A DNA stretch of 64,000 nt from Eustoma russellianum. Taxonomy: Eukaryota; Streptophyta; Magnoliopsida; Gentianales; Gentianaceae. The position numbers and the translations under genes are program-made. The stretch covers positions 16,645,669 to 16,709,668 of the forward strand of contig AP025045.1 of assembly GCA_036186865.1 (NCBI GenBank). The letters run 5' to 3'. Shown piece by piece: positions 57,409 through 64,000 of the stretch. Position 1 is the stretch's first letter. Each line of letters starts with the position of its first letter. Under the pieces are notes generated by a model that saw only the letters and a list, made by a program, of their open reading frames with translations, was not told the DNA's origin and did no database searches.

Positions 57409-57420
57409 AGGGGGGAGGTC
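57409..57420 (+). promoter_or_regulatory. G4 polypurine tract
   Basis: AGGGGGGAGGTC immediately before the 3' LTR start TGTCATAACCC. Confidence 0.75.
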
Positions 57421-57731
57421 TGTCATAACCCATGCCCCAAAAAGGAAAGGAAAAAAAAGAAGATAAAGTATAAGTTACAATCCTAAGTAAACTAGAATAA
57501 GTAAAGTGATAGAATTATACTACACTATAAAGTCCTAAATATAGTAGGATTATTCAACCTACTTCTATATATTCACACATATATCACTCAAAACCACCCC
57601 CATCTTCATTAAATAAACCGGCAGCCTACCCTCCCCAGAAATTCTCCCAAATTCCCGGCAAGCTCTGCCTTTGTTTTTCTCCAGCAATAGTGCCACCCAG
57701 AAATAAGAAAAAAAGAAAAAGGAAGATTCAA
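57421..57731 (+). repeat. G4 3' LTR, truncated to 311 bp
   Basis: Aligned with 44818-45146; similarity stops at 57731, where unrelated LTR sequence begins. Confidence 0.8.
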
Positions 57732-58437
57732 GTACACAGCCATAAGGGCCAAAAAGGTAAAAGAATTAGCCTTTCATAGAGGAGATTGAGAGTATGAATC
57801 TTCTAAGATTCAGTCTTAGAGGAACCTTACCTTGAAAGTCTTGAAGATTCTTAATTGTATAGCTAAAAGAGCTCCTCCTACCTCCTTGTTGCAGCTTACA
57901 GTTTGGGGCCTGAAATGGGGTAGTGTGAGTGTTTTTGTAGAAATACAAAGTGAGGAAGATGTTAATGAGGATGATATGATGTTTACCTTGAAAATTAAGT
58001 TGTATGCACTCTTGATTTTTTTTACTTCGAAAAGAAACGAGTTCTTCTCCTCTTCGTCTTGTGGTTCACGGATTGGAGAGGATAGGGGAAGGAAGACTTG
58101 AATTTTCCTTGTAGAGAGAAGGAAGAGAAAAGAGGGTGATAGGAAGAACTTGTGATGTGTGAGAGTGATGGGTGTAGAATGAAGAAAAACCAAGATGAAA
58201 TGTATTTTACGGCTTGGAGGGAGCCTTGGCTGGATGGAGTAGTGGGGAAGCAATGATGAGAATTTCTTGGATGATGAAGATAGTGGAAGGAAAAGCATTT
58301 TGCATGAAATATGTGTGGGGAAATGTCTTATTTGTGTAAGACAAGAAAATAATGAAGGATAAAATAGAAAATGGGAGGAAAATTTAAATAAAAGAAGAAG
58401 AGAGCCCGGGAAGGGGGTGATGCAAGTGGGTAGTGAG
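57732..58437 (-). mobile_element. LTR fragment next to G5
   Basis: Contains ACCTTGAAAGTCTTGAAGATTC, of the kind seen in the minus LTRs at 40110 and 27425, and a GA-rich tail ending near GGGAAGGGGGTGATG. It may be what remains of the G5 3' LTR after a deletion that also removed the end of integrase. Open frames here (minus 57816-58298) are low-complexity. Confidence 0.45.
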
Positions 58438-58442
58438 AAGAT

Positions 58443-61321
58443 TCAACCTCTCACATATAATCCGGACTTTATCCTTAGTTTGTTCCACCAATTCTGGTCA
58501 TGTGATTGCCTTCTCTGCTACTTCATTCCAATATATTGGTGATTGGCACTTCCGCCATACAAAGATTCAGAAGGTGTCATTCCAATAGAGTTGTGATAGT
58601 TATTGTTATACAAAATTCCATCAGCTTCACAGATATATCCCAGCTACCACGAAGATCCAATACACACGCACGTAACATATCGTCCAACGTTTGTATTGTT
58701 CTCTTGGTTTGTCCTTTGGTTTGTGGATGGAATGAAGTACTCATTCGAATCTCCATGCCCATTGTGCGCTGAAACGCGGTCCAAAACCTTGAGGTGAAGC
58801 AGGGATCCCTATCGCAAACTATGCTCACTGGAACTACATTCAAACTCACAACGTCATCCATATACATCTAGACCAGCTTCTCCATCGATGCCTGAACTGC
58901 CATGGGTAAGAAATGTGCGGATTTGGTAAGTCTGTCCACAATTACCCATATTGTTTCACTGCCGCCTCGAGTCCTTGGAAGTCCCATCACGAAATCCGTA
59001 GTGATATGTTCTCATTTCCATTCAGGAATTTCTAATGGTTGTAGAAATCCAGCAGTTCTCTGATGCTCCGCGTTCACTTGTTGACATACCAGACACCACT
59101 GTACATATTTAGCAATTTGCCGCTTCATTCAATTCCACCAGTAAAGCTATCTCAAATCCTGGTACATTTTGGTGGCTCCGGGGTGCATCGGTAGTCGTGA
59201 ACTATGTGCTTCCTTCAGAACTCCCTTGCGAATCTCGTCATCCTTGGACACACATAGTCGATTCCTGAACAATAAACTACCATCATAGTGCAACTGAAAA
59301 TCATCTACTGGTGCTTGCCTAAGTTTATCAGCAATCCTTGACAACTCGGCATCCCTTTGTTGAGCATCTTTTATTCGGTCAACCAATGTTGGTGAAATAA
59401 CTAATGTTGCCAAAGTGTTGGTGATGGATTCGACTTCATCTAATCCGAACTCAACCAGTTCTTGCTCTAGAGTTCACTGTCTCACATGACTACATTTTCG
59501 ACTCACTACGTCCGCCACTTTATTTGCTTTACTCTGGTGATAATGAATGACCACATCATAATCCTTGATGAGTTCCAGGCATTGGCACTGCATCATATTT
59601 AATTACTTTTGGGTGAACAGGAATTTCAAACTCTTATGATCTGTGTATACTTCACGCCGTTCCCCATACAAGTAATGCCTCCAAAATTTTAATGCAAATA
59701 CTACAGCGGCCGATTCCAGATCGTGCACCAGGTAATTTTGCTCGTACAGTTTGAGTTGTCTGGATGCATGGGCAATAACTTGGTCTTTCTGCATCAGTAC
59801 ACAACCTAAGCCATTTCGGGAAGTGTCACCGTAGACTACAGAACTCTCTCCAGCAAGAGGTTGAGCCAGTACCGGGGCAGATGTCAACCTCTGCTTAAGC
59901 TGAGCGAAGCTCTTCTCACAATCAGCAGTCCACTCGAACGTTTTCTTTTTCTGTGTCATCTTGGTCAGTCATACCAAATCTTGGACAATCCCTCAACTAA
60001 TTTGCGGTAATAACCTACTAGCCCCAAGAAACTCCGAACCTCAGTGACATTAGTTGTTCGGGCCATTCTATAATCACTTCGATTTTCTTAGGGTCCATTG
60101 ATATAGCTGCCTCTGAGACAATATGTCCCAAGAAAGCAACACTTCGCAACCTGAAATCACATTTGCTAAACTTAGCATACAACAGTTTTTCTTGTAATAT
60201 GAACAGAACAGTTTGCAAATGCTCGGCATGAGTCTCTTAATTCGGGGAATAGTCTAAGATATCGTCAATAAAAACTACCACAAATTTATCCAGCTGTTTG
60301 CGGAATAAGGTATTCATGAGATCCATGAATGCTGCAGGGGCATTAGTCAACCTAAACGGCCTCACCAAGAATTCATAATGGCCATAACGGGTTCGGAAAG
60401 CAGTCTTTGGTACATCCTCGGCCTTGATTTTTAATTGATGATATCTAGATCAAAGATCGATCTTGCTGAATATAGTCACCCCTGTCAATTGGTCAAATAG
60501 GTCATCGATCCGCAGCAAAGGGTACTTGTTCATAATAGTAATCTTGTTTAACTCTCTGTAATCTATACATAACTGCATGCTGCCATCTTTCTTCTTTACA
60601 AACAGCACTGAGGCTCCCCATGGTGAGACACTTTGCCGAATAAACTTTTTGTGGATTAGATCTTGTAGGCGTTCTTTCAGTTCCTTTAACACCACTGGAG
60701 CCATTCTGTGCGGAGCTTTAGAAATTGGTTCAACTCCAAGCACCATGCTAATTTAAAACCCGATATCTCAGTCTGGTGGCAAGCCTGGTAAATTGTCAGG
60801 AAATACTTTTGGAAACTCTTGGACTACTAGAATGTCGTTCAGTGTTGGTGCCGCCGACTTAGCTCCCAAAGCATATACTAAGAATCTCGTGTCTCTTTCC
60901 TTCAATGCTCGAAGCCTATATGGATGTCAAATACACATTTCTCGGAGATTTTCTTAGCTTACTATTACCCTGATAGGTAACCTCTTCCTTCTCGGGTTCT
61001 AAATTACTACCTGCTTCTTCCGACAATCTATCTAGGCATGGTTATGAAACAACCAGTCCATACCCAGAATCACATCGTAATCTCCCATCTATATTAGAAT
61101 CAGTGTCACTGTAAAGTGATGATGCTCCATTTCTATTCCGCAATTTTTATATAGATGGTGAGACGTTAAGATCTGGTCTCCAGCAGCCTGAACCATACAA
61201 GGGGTTTCCAACCAAATCAGGCAGCTGTTTAGGTTCTTAGCGAACCTTCTTGATACGAAAGAGTGGCTTGCACCACTGTCGAATAGTACATTTGCTGGTG
61301 TGTTATTTACTAATATCTCAC
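58443..61321 (-). pseudogene. G5 pol relic: PR, RT, RNase H, integrase
   Basis: Protease from the splice acceptor: EILVNNTPANVLFDSGASHSF. RT: VSPWGASVLFVKKKD, LCIDYRELNK (60746-60450), FIDDIL near 60265, then a stop after DYSPN, LGHIVSE near 60110. RNase H: VYGDTSRNGLGCVLMQ with no intron, LVHDLESAAVVFALK. Integrase: HPGATKMYQDL, CLVCQQVNAEHQR, TTDF, CDRDPCF; the DDE glutamate motif reads QTKRT instead of QSERT, so the catalytic Glu is Lys. Breaks occur near 60990, 60745, 60450, 60240, 59980, 59590, 59140 and 58870. Order and spacing are normal for a chromovirus up to the truncation. Confidence 0.9.
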
Positions 61322-61461
61322 CTGAATACACTCAAATACACGTATAGAATTTCTATGCTGACACATCATACCCTATTATGAATTTCCAACACATATAAGT
61401 AGCACGTTGTAACAACCAACAGACAATGTAAATCTTGCTAAAATAATACAACCAACGATAC
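61322..61461 (-). other. inferred 140-bp intron between G5 gag and protease
   Basis: Minus strand: exon ends GATGTTGTAACAG, intron begins GTATCGTTGG and ends GTGTATTCAG, next exon GTGAGATATTAG. Splicing joins DVVTG to EILVNN in frame, the same codon position as the 84-bp G2 intron. The 140-bp length shifts the unspliced frame. Confidence 0.78.
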
Positions 61462-62565
61462 CTGTTACAACATCGGGTGCTTCCTCCACCTCATCATCTA
61501 TCATGATATGGACTCGGGCATTAGCCCAGGGATGTCCTCCTTGCTGCTGCTACTTATGTCTCTCGGGGCACTCTTTGATCATATGCCCTATATTGCCACA
61601 CCTAAAACATGCTCTGCTTCGCTTTTGACATTCCCCAAGATGATTCTTGTGCCAGGTCGCAAATTTAGGAAAAGCTGGTTGCGTCTGATTCTGTTATCGT
61701 TGAGGTATAACCTGTCTATGCCCTTGCGGCTGACGCTGAGACTGGGGCTATCTGCCTGATCCTTTCGGGAACTTCGTTCTCTGCCCTGAAAGTCTCTCCA
61801 TAACTGTTCAAGGTCTCTTGCCTTGGTTTTCCTCATCCTTCTAGGAAATGTCATGTTCTACCCGGTAACAAGCATCCAACAACTGACCAAAATTTGCTGG
61901 ATTCGCATTCATGATCTAGGTCCTGATCCTTGAGCTCAATCTTCGTTCAAACTTGATCATTTTGAGTCTTTCATCTGCCATCACATTCGGAACATATCAA
62001 CCCGGAGCCGTAAAACAATTCGCATGTTCATAAACAATCATATCAACCTCTTGTCTAAAAGACTCGAATTCATTGATCTTTCTGATGGTCACAGATGGCA
62101 GAATGCAAAATTTCTAGAAATCGTCCACAAATCTTTCCCAGAAAATAGGTCTAGGCAAGGGCTAAATGTTGGTTTTCAACCATTGGTTGCCTTCACCAAT
62201 CAGAAACAGGCAAATAATTTGAGCGTTGACCTCGTCCGATACTTGCAATCAGTCGAATAAGTTCTCGACCTCATCCATCCATTTTCTACCTTTTCTGGGA
62301 CAGGCCCTCCTTCAAAGCTAGGCACACAGGATCTCTTGAATTCTCTGAAGAAATATCTGGTGCCAATCTGTTGTGGTTGAGGCTGCTGAGGTGGTGGTAG
62401 CGGTGCAGCCTAAGCGTTCCCAACTGCCTGCCCCAACTGAATCATAACGTCAAACAATGCTTGTGAAATACCTCCGGGACCTTGTGCCTGTGGAGATGGA
62501 ACCTGCTCTGGTGGTGGTGGCAATAGGTCCTCAGCAGGTGATGCCGTGGTGGTGGGGGTAGCCAT
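61462..62565 (-). pseudogene. G5 gag relic
   Basis: ATG at 62565 (MATPTTTASPAEDLL), about 270 bp from the PBS, opens a proline/glutamine-rich N-terminus with a stop at GNA* and then FEGGP, followed by a frameshift. The middle is heavily eroded, with pieces such as NWMDEVENLFD readable by frame changes. The CCHC knuckle at 61568-61609, CFRCGNIGHMIKEC, is intact, preceded by a CHLG-type finger (HKNHLGEC). The C-terminus APDVVTG ends at the intron donor. Confidence 0.82.
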
Positions 62566-62831
62566 GCTGATCTCCCTGCGTGTGGTCTACCTTAAGGTCT
62601 TGAAGCTATCCTATCGACATAGTTATTTAACACCATCAATCTGGCTACACAATAAAACTTTTTTAGTCTAAAGTTTCATTCATGTTTAGGGATTAGATCC
62701 TGATAAACCGTTCTAGTGATCTTATTCTAAGGCTGGCTTACTCAATCTAAGATTAATCTTAAACGCTGAGATCATAGCCTGTGTACATGTCATCGTTTAT
62801 CTTATGTTTCCCATTGTGGATCTGGAGCCTT

Positions 62832-62844
62832 GGCTCTGATACCA
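62832..62844 (-). promoter_or_regulatory. G5 primer binding site (initiator tRNA-Met)
   Basis: Minus-strand TGGTATCAGAGCC, two bases from the LTR end at 62847. Confidence 0.92.
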
Positions 62845-62846
62845 CT

Positions 62847-64000
62847 TGTAGCGCCCCGTCCAGGACTAGGCTCTCGGCACTGTGCACCCGCAAACTATGC
62901 TACAAGAAGTACAAGGCGACGATAACATCTGTGTGCGCATCGTCATAAACATGTATCGGATAGCAGAAGCCTCATGAAATAGACAAAAAAGAAACATCGA
63001 CATAAGTACGAACTAATACATCCGAGATAGTTTCAAAGGTGCATCATCAATACTGAATATCATAAGTACAGAGTTGAGTAACCAAAATACAAAAGCTTGC
63101 ACAGTAGTCTACTAAACAACTCTCTGAACCTACTCCTTGGGCTCATCCTCTATGAACTTTGGCTCAGGGTCTTGCGGGTTTGTATGGTAAAATAATGGGG
63201 TGAGCGATAACGAATCGCTCAGCAAGTATTTTTGCCTAGATTCTTCAAATGGATCATACATGGAGATTGGGGTAGTGAAGATAATATAGTGAAACTCAGA
63301 ACAGATATCATGCATGGAAATAACAAACAAAGAATTCAAAGTAGTACAGTAATCCAGACAGATACATTAGCATAAAAGGAAATAAGATTCATGGAAACAA
63401 AGTCAAAATAGGTAATACCGTAAATCAGACAGACGCATCAGTTTATCCTCTTTACTTTAGCTCATAATTTATATCATTCTTGCGCACAATCTTTAAGGTG
63501 CAGTTTCATGTACTTGCTTGATCATTCTTGGTAACGTAAAAAGGAAGTCATAACTTAAGGGCACTAAGAGCTCATGGGACATGCTCATGAGGTTTGCATT
63601 GTAAAACATTCAGAAAACATTTCATTTCATATGTACATAAACATGACATGACATGAATTGGCTATAACACTTTTTGTAAGATAAGAATGGTACCCACGAC
63701 TAAGAATGGTACCCACGACATGCCGAAATGGTTCCCTGAGTAGCCTTCAGTACCGCCTATGAACACCGATTGTCCAACCATGGTGTTACATTATACAGAC
63801 CTCGGACTAACGTTAACACGTTATGACTGAAATTTTGAGTCCCAGATGCGGTGTTACAGTCAATCATAACATCTTTTGCCCCTGATATCCTCCCCCTGGA
63901 CCAGACATCAGGCAGCACACCTGACAGAACGTTGTAGACGTAATAGAAAGGCAGAGATCCCTTGTCCCGGGCAAGGTGTTACACTCAGCCAATATAGCAT
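62847..64000 (-). repeat. G5 5' LTR, 3' part only (runs off the window)
   Basis: Starts TGTAGCGCCCCGTCCAGG. Hairpin at 63201-63221: perfect 8-bp arms TGAGCGAT and ATCGCTCA, 5-base loop, in the TACTTGC...CACCCC frame. From about 63690 a GGTGTTACA-type repeat block runs to the window end (63780, 63850, 63975), including CCTTG/CAAGG arms at 63960-63976. Confidence 0.88.
63201..63221 (-). promoter_or_regulatory. LTR hairpin beside TACTTGC / CACCCC (G5)
   Basis: Best-preserved example: 8 perfect pairs. The G1 version at 24656-24674 keeps 6 pairs. The location between PBS and U3 suggests the R region. Confidence 0.7.

Larger units (their letters stand above)
44818..57731 (+). mobile_element. G4: plus-strand LTR element with no coding region
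   Basis: 5' LTR start TGATATAACCCGTGCCC (44818), 5' LTR end at 55072 with PBS-like TGGGGTATCAGGGC at 55073, internal region 55073-57420, PPT 57409-57420, 3' LTR start TGTCATAACCCATGCCC (57421), truncated at 57731. LTR starts 44818-45146 and 57421-57731 align closely except for a deletion of about 15 bp. The 2.3-kb interior has no recognisable gag or pol, so it depended on another element's proteins. Two LINEs sit inside the 5' LTR. Confidence 0.75.
58438..64000 (-). mobile_element. G5: truncated Ty3/gypsy chromovirus, continues beyond window
   Basis: Minus orientation: 5' LTR from 62847 rightwards past the window end, PBS 62832-62844, gag from 62565, intron 61322-61461, PR, RT, RNase H, and integrase that stops at about 58443 (ICERLN). 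The last part of integrase, any chromodomain, PPT and the start of the 3' LTR are missing. The LTR is clearly related to that of G1 (TGTAGCGCCCCG; GGGGTGAGCGATAACGAATC), while its pol is related to that of G2. Confidence 0.88.

Noticed and set aside
61508..61759. 83-codon plus-strand frame
   Set aside because: Antisense to G5 gag, including the CCHC knuckle on the minus strand.

Overview
The window looks like heterochromatic, AT-rich nuclear DNA of a flowering plant, probably a eudicot. I see no host gene, rRNA, tRNA or CRISPR array. Almost every supportable feature is a decayed retroelement: L1-type LINEs (ORF1 with DUF4283 and a CCHC knuckle; ORF2 with endonuclease, reverse transcriptase, zf-RVT and RNase H), Ty3/gypsy elements with long LTRs and initiator tRNA-Met type primer sites (one with a Tekay-like chromodomain), and one Au-like SINE. 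All reading frames carry stops, frameshifts or deletions, so everything is annotated as relics.

Layout. 1-26 is the end of a minus-strand LTR and 27-430 a LINE ORF1 piece that it interrupts. 431-1818 is a plus-oriented LTR-like, CT-rich block. LINE-A (minus) runs 1819 to about 7780. LINE-B (plus) starts head-to-head with it and is split by a 4844-bp solo LTR (7904-12747, target duplication TCGGT), ending near 18181. LINE-C (plus, 5' truncated) runs 18182 to about 22300 and contains the SINE (19387-19578). G1 (22399-28906, minus) has PBS, gag and PPT but no pol, and a 4.6-kb LTR. 28907-30654 plus 39824-41560 are two halves of an older LTR split by G2 (30655-39818, minus, target duplication TAATG), the best-preserved chromovirus. 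41561-44817 holds an LTR end and a plus-strand gag element (G3), cut by the non-coding plus-strand element G4 (44818-57731). The 5' LTR of G4 was hit by two 5'-truncated LINEs (LINE-D and LINE-E, minus). 57732-58437 is a stray LTR piece. G5 (about 58438 to beyond the window end, minus) is a chromovirus truncated in integrase.

Most interesting signals. (1) Both G2 and G5 carry a GT-AG intron at exactly the same codon between gag and protease, with unlike intron sequence; unspliced RNA stops after Gag, spliced RNA reads into Pol. G2 has a second, 70-bp intron in RNase H that restores the frame and is absent from G5. (2) Several LTR families carry, at matching places, a tandem array of small hairpins whose stems change on both sides so that pairing is mostly kept, plus a single hairpin next to a shared TACTTGC...CACCCC frame. 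(3) G2 LTRs hold an array of ATCGAT palindromes including a 26-bp perfect palindrome. (4) LINE 3' regions contain modules of about 0.2 kb, each led by a hairpin. (5) In three LINEs the ORF1 stop and ORF2 start share the four bases ATGA.
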